From contig NC_083586.1 in NCBI RefSeq assembly GCF_027579695.1, forward strand, positions 5,452,001-5,516,000: a stretch of DNA of 64,000 nucleotides, given 5' to 3'. Positions within the stretch are counted from its first letter, which is position 1. Every line of letters starts with the position of its first letter. Position numbers and translations under genes: made by a program. This DNA comes from Neoarius graeffei (lineage: Eukaryota > Chordata > Actinopteri > Siluriformes > Ariidae). Shown one piece after another: positions 45,937 through 55,835 of the stretch. Under the pieces are notes generated by a model, which was not told the origin of the DNA, did not search any database, and was given only the letters and a program-made list of their open reading frames with translations.

Positions 45937-46431
45937 GAAACCCCTCCCAAAGAGCTCCCACTGAGAGTGAAAATCCGTCATACATGGCTCCGGTGGGGGT
46001 TCAGGCTCAGGACAAGACTTGGATTCCTGACTAGGAGTGGGCTTGAGCTCAGGACTTGATTTGGGCTCTAGGCCAGAATCATGCTCAGACTCCGGACTTG
46101 ACTTGGGTCTTGGACTTGGCTTGGATCCAGGACTGAAGGTGAACTCAAGCTCCGGGCTGGATTCGAGCTCTGGAGATGAGTTGAGCTTTGGGCTGGACTC
46201 TGGCTCCAGCTCAGGAGATGACTCAGGCTTGAGCTCTGGATTTGGCTTGGACTCAGGGCTGGGCTTGAGCTCTGGAGACAACTTGAGCTCTGGGTTGGAC
46301 TCTGGAGACAGTTCAGGAGATGACTCAAGTTGGAGTTCTGGAACTGGCTTGGACACAGGGCTGGAATTGTGCTCGAGCTCCGAAGATGACTTGGGTTCTG
46401 TGGATGACTTAAAGCATATATGCAGAATCAC
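45937..46431 (-). pseudogene. Ser/Pro/Glu-rich repetitive frame inside the LTR element
   Basis: An open minus-strand frame from 46431 is made of imperfect SSPELKPSPES-type repeats and ends in a unique C-terminal FGRGFCQSCMLWRVH segment that runs into the LTR. The underlying DNA is a degenerate 12-24 bp repeat of GAGCTC/GGACTCTGG words. Whether it was part of the retroelement's 3' coding region or a later expansion cannot be told. It is low-complexity, and no enzyme motif is present. Confidence 0.45.
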
Positions 46432-46439
46432 AGCTTCAC

Positions 46440-46717
46440 TTTTTATTTATAAATGCCTGAAACCTCAAGAATGACATAGGAATAGTTTTTAACTAATGTG
46501 TAATGGTCAAACAACCATTTTGTTTTTTTAAGCATTAACAATAAATCTAATATAGTAATTTTTATGATTAAAGTGATTCATATAGGTAGCCATCTGAGTG
46601 AATGACCTTGAGATCCGTGACGTCACAGAAGGAAGTCGATCGGTCTCATCATTTCCGCTATACTAAAACACAGAACTGACTGCAACTCCGATCCTCCATT
46701 TTGAGCTAATTTATCGC
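46440..46717. other. Short AT-rich spacer
   Basis: No feature is recognised. It ends with GTGACGTCACAGAAGG (46618-46633), a palindromic CRE-like TGACGTCA ahead of the THAP relic. Confidence 0.4.
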
Positions 46718-46718
46718 C

Positions 46719-46985
46719 ATGCCACATAGATGTTTTTGGTGGGTGCAGCAACATGACAGAAGGTGGATTTATGTTGCATTTATGGCCCAAGAATGTTCAA
46801 ACTGAAAAGATTTAGACACGTTTTGTGAGAAATTCACAGGCACGTTGGGTGCCTAATGAAGTGGTCTCTCCTTTGCTCTGCACATTTTACTGAGGACTCT
46901 TATGAAACCTCTGATCTGTTGAGGAGCATTGGTTATAAGCCCACATTGAAAGAGGGTGCAGAATCAACAATTAAAGGAAAATAAA
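46719..46985 (+). pseudogene. THAP-domain relic
   Basis: THAP domains are C2CH zinc-coordinating DNA-binding modules found in host regulators and in P/Kolobok-type transposases. From ATG 46719 the sequence starts MPHRC. In shifted frames it gives CSNMTEGG, LWPKNVQTEKI, a stop, TRFVRNSQARWVPNEV, and then LCSAHFTEDSYETSDLLRSI and GYKPTLKEGA. This is the N-to-C order of a THAP domain and its following segment. Stops and at least two frameshifts make it dead. The following AGTAAGTTC at ~46999 could be an old splice donor. Confidence 0.68.
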
Positions 46986-47037
46986 ACTAAGAAAAGGGAA
47001 AGTAAGTTCAGTTGCACCAATTCTTCTGGAGTGTGAG

Positions 47038-47158
47038 CCGAGGGTTGTTGCTAAAACCCGGGACGGTATGGGACATATTATCGCTTGGGCAGTTACCTAC
47101 CTGCAGTTCTTGCTAAAACCGGTGATGTCCCGTCCCAGGTTTTAGCAATTGCCTGAGC
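47038..47158. repeat. Imperfect inverted repeat around GCTAAAACC
   Basis: GTTGTTGCTAAAACCCGGGACGG at the left is inverted as CCGTCCCAGGTTTTAGCAATTGC at the right, with about 65 bases between. It is a potential stem-loop or a small foldback element. Confidence 0.55.
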
Positions 47159-47461
47159 CGAGCAGTAATGGCGGAGTACTCCATATGGAGAAAATGGAGA
47201 ATGAGTGGACCAGCCATCTGATTTCTCCACTGGATGTGTTTACCTCAGCAGCAACATCTTGTTCTTAAATGGAAGAAGTGAATGAACGGAGAACTGAACG
47301 AACAACTGAGTCAGATTGTTTCAAAACAAATCGGCCACGAGATTGGCCTTCAAGAAACGAGAACACAGACTGGTAAGCTGCGACTCTCATTTGGATACAA
47401 AAAACAGCAACACTTGTTGTTTACATGCATTTAGATTAATACATGTAACTTATGTATTTAA

Positions 47462-48169
47462 AGGAACAGTCCACCGTACTTCCATAATGAAATATGCTCT
47501 TATCTGAATTGAGACGAGCTGCTCCGTACCTCTCCGAGCTTTGCGCGACCTCCCAGTCAGTCAGACGCGCTGTCACTCCTGTTAGCAATGTAGCTAGGCT
47601 AAGCATGGCCAATGGTATTTTTTGGGGCTGTAGTTAGATGCGACCAAACTCTTCCGCGTTTTTCCTGTTTACACAGGTTTATATGACCAGTGATATGAAA
47701 CAAGTTCAGTTACACAAATTGAAATGTAGCGATTTTCTATGCTATGGAAAGTCCGCACTATAATGACAGGCATACTAACACCTTCTGCGCGCTTCGACAG
47801 CGCATTGATACTGAGCTCCGTATCAATGCACTGTCGAAACGCGCAGAAGGTGTTAGTACGCCTGTCATTATAGTGCGGACTTTCCATAGCATAGAAAATC
47901 GCTATGTTTCAATTTGTGTAACTGAACTTGTTTCATATCACTGGTCATATAAACCTGTGTAAACAGGAAAAACGCGGAAGAGTTTGGTCGCATCTAACTA
48001 CAGCCCCAAAAAATACCATTGGCCATGCTGAGCCTAGCTACATTGCTAACAGGAGTGACAGCGCGTCTGACTGACTGGGAGGTCGCGCAAAGCTCGGAGA
48101 GGTGCGGAGCAGCTCGTCTCAATTTAGATAAGAGCATATTTCATTATGGAAGTACGGTGGACTGTTCCT
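47462..48169. mobile_element. 708 bp palindromic foldback MITE with TTAA target sites
   Basis: The two arms, each about 350 bp, are near-perfect inverted copies around an 8-base centre (TGAGCTCC, 47812-47819), with ATTGATAC and GTATCAAT at its edges. The outer ends are AGGAACAGTCCACCGTACTT and its inverse. TTAA lies outside both (47458-47461 and 48170-48173). TTAA duplications are typical of piggyBac and Kolobok transposons. Arms differ by only a few bases, for example GCTAAGCATGG versus the inverse of CCATGCTGAGC. Near-identical 72-residue frames on opposite strands are a trivial result of the palindrome. Confidence 0.9.
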
Positions 48170-48173
48170 TTAA

Positions 48174-48635
48174 GTTACTGGTATAATATTATTTAATTTG
48201 CTTCAGAATATGATTGTCTCAGTTCATCTGATTATTTAATTAGCCTTTTACATTTTATCAGTGAAAATGCATGCATGTACATGTATGTTGCATAAGTTAT
48301 AAAACATATCCTGTTTTAATGAGAGTCAACCTTGGTTCCAAAGGTTGTTATTGCTGGGGTGGTTGTGAGGTTTTGACATCCCTCTCAGCCTACAAAATGC
48401 CCCAGTGGCATAGTGCAATATATAGCCTCTGGCAACCTAATGTCCAGATCCTGGCCTAAACGTGGCAGAACTGTTTAATACCAACAAGAGAAGGGGTGAA
48501 AGGCGGGTTACTGGCACCTTAAAACCAGTCTCTGCGATTTGTCAAGCTTGCTTCCTGCACTATACTTAGATCCCTTTTGTCATCACTTTGACCTTTTTTT
48601 TTTTTAGCTGGCCTTCATCTAATACCCCCTAGTCG
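48174..48635. other. AT-rich spacer
   Basis: No gene is seen. It is the right flank of the palindrome and ends near a T run at ~48600. Confidence 0.4.
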
Positions 48636-48639
48636 ATGG

Positions 48640-49265
48640 CAGACTTTGGAACACAGTCCCCTGGATACTGCTTTGGAACACAGTCCCCTGGTTGGCATTA
48701 GGAAGGGCACCCAGCTGTAAAAATGTACCTTGATTTTATTATGGCAGTCTGTTGTGATGAGCGTGTAAACGGGACCCCCTACAGGGGTATCGTTAATGGT
48801 AAGGTGGGTGTCAGGCATGGGCACCATCAGACCGTCAGTCCGCGACCATGCCAGTGTTTTCGCATTGCAACAGTGGATATAGGAACAATGAGAGGCAGAG
48901 CAGGTGAAGCTGTAGAGACAATCTCACACAAAGATTGACCTCTGTTGCTTACAGGAAACAAGGTGGAGAGGTGCAACTGCACACATGATTAGTGGTAGAG
49001 ATAGTAGGTATAAATTTTTCTCGGTTGGAAATGAGAAGGGGACCGGGGTGATGGTCTGTTATTAGCAGAAAGGTGGGTCGAGTATGTCTTTGCCGCAAAA
49101 AAGAGAGCAAGTTTTCTGATGTCAACAGTAACATGCAGGATGTTTTCCGCATTGCTAAACAGATGAAAAGAGAAAACAGGGATTGCATGGGCGACTGCTG
49201 CATCAGGGACGACGATGGTAACTTAACCCTCAATGATGATGCCAAGAAAATGGCATGGAAGGAAC
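48640..49265 (+). pseudogene. RTE/BovB-like LINE fragment with internal deletion
   Basis: Frames on the top strand give IGTMRGRAGEAVETISHKD (about 48880-48937), the start of an apurinic-type endonuclease. After stops come LLLAERWVEYVF (about 49055-49092) and then DVFRIAKQMKRENRDCMGD followed by CCIRDDDGNLTLNDDA (about 49138-49245). The last belongs to the linker ahead of the reverse transcriptase. The middle of the endonuclease is missing. It is a different RTE family from the Rex3-like copies. A tandem GGAACACAGTCCCCTGG occurs at 48648-48664 and 48673-48689. Confidence 0.65.
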
Positions 49266-50160
49266 CAGTGGCGGCTGGTAGTCTTTCAAACAGGGGAGGC
49301 TGGTCGGTTACGATATTTCCAGATTTTAAAAGAAAAAAGAAAAAACATCAATTTTGCCCATACTCTTGCTTCTGATCTGGCTGATTGTTGGCAGGGTCAC
49401 AAACTGTGAAACAACAGGTTCTTTTGGCCCATTAGCCTACTGTCCAATATACATGATGGTGGTGTTGGGGGGGTATATTTTAACATTTTATATTTTAAAA
49501 TTGTGGCATGTTTAAAAATTGATCATTATTGAAAGCAGCTCTTTGTCAGGAACCTCAGCAGTAACAGCAGAGTGTTCTGGAATAGGCACAAGCACTGACC
49601 TTGGGGAGCCAAACAGAGCTGGGTGCCACACATTTCATTCAATGACACTTTCCCTATATTTTACTTATTTTGACTGAGAAATGTTTTATTGACAATTTTA
49701 ATAACCCTTCACTTTTAATCCAGGTCTGTAGTGTGAAATGTTCTCAGCTGTGTTTTTGTTTAAAAATGTTTTCCAAATTGTAGCTGTGTTTAATTCATAT
49801 CCAGAAAAATATATATTCCAATATAATATACTCAGCATAAACATTTTAAATAGATTCTATATTTTTGGTCTATCCATGACATATTACTAAAGTAGCCTAT
49901 TTACTGTTGTTGATGTGGGTCACTTGCTGTTAGCCAATTCACTTTCTTGTACCAGGAGCGCTGAAAGGAACGAGTATTATTCCCAACCTTTTTCACCAAG
50001 TCAATTTGAGGCATTGGTCTACCCTGCTCTTTAATTTAAATTTTTTCCTCGAAAGGAAGACTGGCAAATGGCTTCGCCAAAATTAAATCAGCAATGCTTG
50101 GCATCCGTGAGCAGCTTTCTTGCTAGCTGACTAGCCCCCTCAAGTTCAGTCACTCAAATA
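49266..50160. mobile_element. Possible decayed hAT-type element
   Basis: AGTGGCGGCTGGTAGTC at 49268 followed by CAGGGGAGGCTGGTCGG resembles a hAT-type terminal sequence, and the stretch at 49950-50010 (ACCAGGAGCGCTGAAAGGAA) is familiar from fish hAT elements. No coding region and no matching right terminus were found. I cannot fix the limits. Confidence 0.35.
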
Positions 50161-50819
50161 AATCAGGCAGAAAAATGACAAAGTCCCACAGCTCAGTTTT
50201 ACCATGGGCATCAGGCTGGGGAAAAAAAAAAAAAAGTCCCACAGTTCAGAAAAAATGACACAGTCCCACTGCACAGTTTTACCATGGGCATCAGGCTGAA
50301 AAATGACAAAGTCCCACAGTTCAGAAAAATGGCAAAGTCCCACTGCTCAGTTTTACCATGGGCTCGAGTTGTACCTTTTTTTTTTTTTTTTTAGACAGGG
50401 CGGATGGACCAGGGCATTCGTCCGCCTGGCCGTGCCTGACGAGGAGTGCTCTCGGCCGGCTTGGGAGGCCGATGGCAGCCCCTCCTGGAAGTGCGGTTCA
50501 GAAAAAAATGGCAAAGTCCCACTGCTCAGTTTTACCATGGGCATTAGGCGGAAAAATGGCAAAGTCCCACTGCTCAGTTTTACCATGGGCTCGAGTTGTA
50601 CCTTTTTTTTTTTTTTTTAGACAGGGCAGACGGACCAGGGCATTTGTCCGCCTGGCCGTGCCCGACGAGGAGCGCTCTCGGCCGGCTTGGGAGGCCGATG
50701 GCAGCCCCTCCTGGAAGTGCAGTTCAGAAAAAAATGGCAAAGTTCCACTGCTCAATTTTACCATGGGCATCAGGCTGAAAGAAAGAAAGAAGTCCCACAG
50801 TTCAGAAAAAAATGGGGCA
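50160..50819. repeat. Complex tandem repeats of a CAAAGTCCCAC/TTTTACCATGGGC unit, with a 226 bp block duplication
   Basis: A short unit reading AAAAATG(A/G)CAAAGTCCCAC, then (A/T)G(C)TCAGTTTTACCATGGGC recurs at least seven times. A larger block starts at 50358 and again at 50584 (offset 226). It holds a T run of 16-18, AGACAGGGCGGA, a GC-rich core with CTCTCGGCCGGCTTGGGAGG, and two short units. The copies differ at few positions (GGATGGACC versus AGACGGACC). No gene is credible despite frames on both strands. Confidence 0.85.
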
Positions 50820-51733
50820 TGTGGGGGCGTGGTCAAGCATCGGTCTGTGACCGGAGGGCGGAGTCAGGGAAGTGGCAGAATCACTACACCTGATGTGAAT
50901 TAACCAGTGTTTGTGTGTCTTCCTAGCAGCCGCACCCCATTTAAGGAAGAGAGCGAGAGCAGAGCGGGCTCTCTCCCGACCAGAACATGCGCGCGTGCGT
51001 GTGTGTATGTATATATATATATATCTCAGAGGTGGAAAGAGTACTAAAATATTATACTCAAGTACAAGTACTGTTACTCTGATGAAATTTTACTTAAGTA
51101 CAAGTAAAGTTACCAGACAAAAAATCTACTCAAGTAAAAAGTAAAAAGTAGATCATTTAAAATGTACTTTGAGTAAAAGTAAAACGTTACTTTTAACAAT
51201 GGGTGTTTTCTGCCTCCATTGTGTTGTGCAAAAATGAAAAAGAAGAGGAAACAAGGATATATGTACATCTCAACCCAGATGTTTTATTTAAAGGAAGTGT
51301 ATCAAATTGAATGCTTAGGATAATGCTCCATTAAAACTGAGACAAACAAAAAAGGTCAATACACACAGTCATGTCGTTTACATCGCCCTGACCACACACA
51401 AAGCATTGTACATGAAATATAAAAGTGAAATGTTGCACCGAAATCTCGTAGCTTGCCTGTGTGCACTGTGTGTTATTGAACAATTCAATTCAAACATTAT
51501 TTGTTTTGCTTAGTATTCCTTTCTGGCCTGTTGGATGTAGAATGGTAGGAGGACTGATCACGTCAGGTTGGCGAGCTAACTTGCTTGCATGATTAGCCAA
51601 CCGAATAACAGACTAGTTACCGTTATGTTACAGTACCAACAGGTTGCTACTTCAACATTAGCAATGCCATCCACTATTTTTGGAATATAACCAGCCTATT
51701 GTCGGTTTTACTATGGAAAGGAAACATTACGAT

Positions 51734-52117
51734 CAGGGGCGCAGATACGTTTTTTGAACTGGGGGGGACAAAGCTGCCAGCAAACCAACCCCAACCCCGA
51801 TATGCCTGTCAAACTTGTTGTGGGTAACCATAGCAACCAAGCTCGAGCTCGAAACCTGTGCAGTCTGCGCAGCTCAACCAACCGAATATCAGTCTTTGTT
51901 TTGTTTTATGTGAGTTGTTGCAACTATGTATACACTGCTGTGCACCTCAATAAACCGAATGGTAATTAGTCTTTTGATTTTTCTGTGAAGTTTGCCTTAT
52001 GCAAAGAAAGACAGCATAGACGTTTTTTCCTCCCTATAAGTGGGGGGGACCGAACGAGGTGAATTCAAATCTGGGTGGGACGAATCCCACCCGTCCCACC
52101 CTCTATCTGCGCCCGTG
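51734..52117. mobile_element. hAT-type MITE in the intron of the Tol2-like element
   Basis: CAGGGGCGCAGATACG at the left and TATCTGCGCCCGTG at the right are inverted repeats. ATTACGAT (51726-51733) and ATTATGAT (52118-52125) flank it, an 8 bp duplication with one change. The subterminal GGGGGGACAAAG and GGGGGGGACCGAACG sequences are G-rich. There is no coding potential. Confidence 0.82.
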
Positions 52118-52138
52118 ATTATGATGCCAATGACAATA

Positions 52139-52363
52139 CTTACCTCAACATGCTTGCACAGATTAGACGTCGAATTTTTGTATGCCGCAATGGTTGTCTT
52201 CTTGGGCACACAATCTGCATTGCATAATGAAACTGTCACCCCTTTTCTCTACGAAGCTGAAGTGATCACGTATGTAGGGCCAGGGGTGCACTTCATTACT
52301 GGAAGAAATTGCGTTTTCTGCAGGGTCGTCCACCACAGGTTCCTCGGTCTCCTCCATGTCCAC
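52139..52363 (-). pseudogene. BED zinc-finger exon of a hAT transposase
   Basis: The minus-strand frame starts MDMEETEEPVVDDPAE and continues WPYIRDHFSFVEKRGD, then FIMQCRLC. Within one frameshift it goes on to VPKKTTIAAYKNSTSNLCKH. The W, the paired cysteines (CRLC) and the terminal histidine fit a BED-type zinc finger, the DNA-binding domain at the N-terminus of Ac-type hAT transposases. The exon ends GTTGAG followed by GTAAGT at 52138 and below, a consensus splice donor. No downstream exon is found toward 51027, so this is the first exon of a decapitated gene. Confidence 0.75.
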
Positions 52364-53866
52364 AGGGGTGCTTTATCAACACCCGTGGCCCAGGGGCTAG
52401 GCCCCTCATAGGCTACCTGTCAACCCTACCCTTACCGTTGGCCAGGAAAACACTCTTATTTTATTTGCAATACGTGTCAAGCATTTACAGTGTAAGCGCG
52501 TAATTAGCCTAGAAGCCTACGACAGGTTACGTTTGGCTCAGCGTAGCTGCGCAAGGCCCATGCTCACATCGCTCAAATACACCGAAATACACGAAACCAA
52601 GTCCTACTAGGGTCTATTTTACCGATCTATGTTCAAGCATCATGCAAGTCTTCCTTCTCCTTGAATAAGACCGTGCATTCAACTGCCTTTTTGACATGAC
52701 TGCATCGAAATACCACTTGCAACAATATTTCACGCACTCCATCAAGAAAAAAGTTAAACATGATGAACACGGGCATACTGTTTTGAGCATACGATTTTTT
52801 AAAAAGAAACTAGCTACATCAAAGTCCTTCAATAAACCCATCCTTTAGCACAAATGAGCTTAACCTAGTTCAAAGCATGACGCTAGCAGTAGCTGCATAA
52901 GGCAAAATCGTGTGGGCCTTTCATCAACAACAAGCCACGGCGGGCAAACATTAATAATCAAGCGTCCTTACCTTAAAACCTTGTCTTGACCACAGAACTT
53001 CAAGTATTTCACTTAAATCCACACGGGTTAACAATACCCCCAACACAGCTAGCGAGAAATGTGGATCTGCGCTAGCTTTGTATTGCTGTTCCCCTCAGTA
53101 TGCTTACTCTGTCTGCTGCCCGAACTGTGAACATTATAGGCTACAATCTTTTCATCAATTTCTTCAGTAGATGCCGTTTTAGACATTTTATTATCCCCAT
53201 CGAAATATGCTATTATACTAACAGGATTATAACTCAAATCACACGACACATATTCAAATCACAACTGATTTATTTTACTGTTGGACAGATCATAGCATAT
53301 CTAGCCTAGCTGCACATAGCCTAGCTGCTGGTAGGCTGATAACTGATAAGTAGCTGATATTCTGAACAGATTGGTGATCCTTACCTTAAAAAAGTCTGTG
53401 ACTTTAGGCAACGATTCTATCATTACTTGCATCTCTCTCTTTTTTTCCTTTTATGCACCCCGCTAACATGTGAACGCTTCATCTTTCAAAGTCTCTAAAT
53501 TTGTGTCTCAGTAGTCTGCAGTCTTTGGCGCACTTTCGTGCGTGACGTTACATTTTGTTGCATTTTATTCTGGTACAGTTGTGGGTGTTCGTTTCGCGAA
53601 CCACATCCATCATGTCTCTAACAGCAGGCTACTGTGCGCTCATTTATTTCTAACCTTATTTCTATCCGTACATTAATGTAGGCCCACGATTCCGACAGTT
53701 TATTATTTTATTAATATTACAAGGCCCCTGATTGGCTGTGGCCCAGGGGCTTGAGCCCCCCGAAGCCCCCCCCCTTAAAGCGCCGGTGCATGTCCATCAT
53801 AGTCTGTGTGAGACTCGCGCGCGCGACAACTGTCCTTCCCGTGATTCATTTCCAGAACGCATTTCC

Positions 53867-55406
53867 CCAGGGGCGATTTTTAATGTGGGGGGGACACACT
53901 GGCGGGGGGGGTCCTCCGCCAGAAAAATTTTAATTAATTTTCAACAATAAGTCCTCATTCAACTAGTCCATATATTCATCAGCCTGTTTTTAAACCCACC
54001 GCTACGCCTAAGATAATGAGATGAATGTGACACAATTTATCACCAACAATGACTTTATGGGTGCATTTTACTTTTTATTTTGTGTTTTCTATTTAGTTTT
54101 AGATGTAACACAACATGCCACTGGGCCAAGCAATAGTGACACTCAACTGTATGTTTAAAAATAAGAATATTCATAATCTCACGCAATGAACAGGCATGAC
54201 ATGGCATCATGCAAACTTCATAACACAAAATCACACTGTGTCAAGCAACGGTGACACAAATAATTTCACACAATGAACAGGTGCAATTTTGTTCACCACC
54301 AACAGTGACTTTAGTGGGTACATTTTACTTTTTTCCGATTTAGCGATACTCATAAAAATGGCATGGCATCATGCAGTCTTCATAACAAAATTACACTGGG
54401 TCAAGCAATGACACATAAAAGAGAACTTCACACAATGAACAAGTGCAGTTTTGTCAATCTACATGCAATGATGGTACTACAGTAGCATTTACAGATTAGT
54501 ATAACAAATAGATTTATAGATATAACTCCTTATATTGGTGCCGCCACAATTTCTACCACTTCATAACTTTTATCCCCCTTTCCTTCACAATCCACCTGGA
54601 ATAACATCCATCTCTCTCCACTGCTTTCCTTTCTACTATTCCTTCCCCATACACTGATTTCCCATCTTACTTTCCAGAAAACTGCCAAAGACCAGACAAA
54701 ACAAGGAATCAATAAATATCATCAGAGCAGACTTGACCTCATTCTTGGCATTACAGTAAGGCAGGCCTACTGGGTTTGAATGAAATGATAGCTAACGTTA
54801 AGGTAGCTGATACATCTAACATTGACTAGCCAGCTAACTGCACTAACATTTCCATTGGGACAAAAAAACCTGTCCTGTGGGGAAATTTTGACTGACTTTC
54901 CGCTTCTTTGTAAAGAATGTCCTTATGTCCATTGTGTCTGGGAGCAAATACTGCAAACAATTCATCATCAATCAAGAATACCCCATTAGGCTAAGCTTAT
55001 TTCACTGTTTAGTTGAATATTAATTTAACGCGTCCTAGGGTTAATTTTGAGGGCAGATAACAAAAGAATAAGGTTTTAGCAAAAGCTAGACATTGTGAGG
55101 TTGCAATGGGGATGACGTCACCTCCTCCACTTTCCAGCAGCTGCACCAACATTTCTGTGCTCGCACTGAGATTCACTTCACTCGCACGCGGTGAGCTGTT
55201 GTAGGGAACGCCCGGAAAACCCGGAGTGGATTTTCAGTGCTCTGTGTATTCTCTTATCGATCAAGTGGAATGGATTCTTTCACGAAGCAATAGAAACGGC
55301 GCTGGGTGAACTAATATTTGATGTTAAATGTGGGGGGGTCCAAACGAAGAATTATGAAATGTGAGGGGGACATGTCCCCTTCACATTCAATGGTGGCGAC
55401 GCCCAT
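53867..55406. mobile_element. Non-autonomous hAT element with 8 bp TSD
   Basis: GCATTTCC occurs at 53859-53866 and 55407-55414, a perfect 8 bp duplication. The ends CCAGGGGCGATTTTTAATG and (inverted from the right) ATGGGCGTCGCCACCATTG are partly complementary. Near the ends are TGTGGGGGGGACACACTGG and GTGAGGGGGACATGTCCCC. The 1.5 kb interior contains no recognisable protein. It is nested in the Tol2-like element, which is nested in the LTR. Confidence 0.8.
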
Positions 55407-55634
55407 GCATTTCCCCTTCTCCGTTTTAGCCTTTTTTTTATTTTTTATTTATTTATTTTTTTACTCAGTAACGGTTGTGATGTAAAATGTACCGAAGTAC
55501 ACTACTTAAAAGAAAACATACTTAAGTAAAAGTAAAAGTACACTCTTTAAAAATTACTTGAAAAAGTATAAGTACACAAAAAAGCTACTCAAGTACAGTA
55601 ACGCGAGTAATGTAATTCGTTACTTTCCACCTCT

Positions 55635-55636
<2 letters not shown>

Positions 55637-55680
<44 letters not shown>
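55637..55680. repeat. (TA)n microsatellite
   Basis: About 20 TA units lie immediately right of the Tol2-like terminus, and a shorter tract lies at 51009-51024 on its left. They are the two halves of one LTR microsatellite. Confidence 0.95.
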
Positions 55681-55682
<2 letters not shown>

Positions 55683-55791
55683 TGAATAAACATGTAGAAG
55701 CTGAAAAGCTGACAATAAAAGAGAGTTATTGAGAACTCAGTACTGGCCTGCCGTGCTTCTGTGCTCCACCCACCTAGAACGCTTGCTACAG

Positions 55792-55805
55792 TGGTGCTGA
55801 AACCC
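55792..55805 (+). other. Candidate primer-binding site
   Basis: TGGTGCTGAAACCC begins two bases after the 5' LTR ends in CTACA. The position fits a tRNA primer-binding site, but I cannot name the tRNA. Confidence 0.5.
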
Positions 55806-55835
55806 AGGGTTGGAGTGCCGAAGCAGAACAGCCCT

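Larger units (their letters stand above)
51027..55635 (-). mobile_element. Tol2-like hAT element inside the 5' LTR
   Basis: The left terminus CAGAGGTGGAAAGAGTACTA and the right terminus, inverted from CTTTCCACCTCTG, are followed inward by dense AAGTA/TACTT words (e.g. ACTCAAGTACAAGTACTGTT). These are the subterminal motifs typical of Tol2-like hAT ends. A BED-finger exon lies on the minus strand. The insertion is in a (TA)n tract, so the 8 bp target duplication cannot be recognised. It carries two MITEs (51734-52117, 53867-55406). The stretch 52364-53866 contains no recognised exon, and no catalytic or hATC domain was found, so the element is non-autonomous. Confidence 0.85.
50820..55790 (+). 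repeat. 5' LTR, split by a Tol2-like insertion
   Basis: The outer parts, 50820-51026 and 55636-55790, together reproduce the 3' LTR: the GGTCTGTGACCGGAGGGCGG block, ATTTAAGGA TATA-like box, AATAAA and the CTACA end. An expanded (TA)n tract at the junction is the target of the insertion. The 3' LTR has only a short version (TATAGTTATATATG). Confidence 0.9.

Noticed and set aside
46618..46633. TGACGTCA as a regulatory site of a nearby gene
   Set aside because: The only coding sequence nearby is a dead THAP relic, and an eight-base palindrome is expected by chance at this scale.
47669..47962. Two almost identical 72-residue frames on opposite strands
   Set aside because: They are the arms of the palindrome, so similarity on both strands is automatic.
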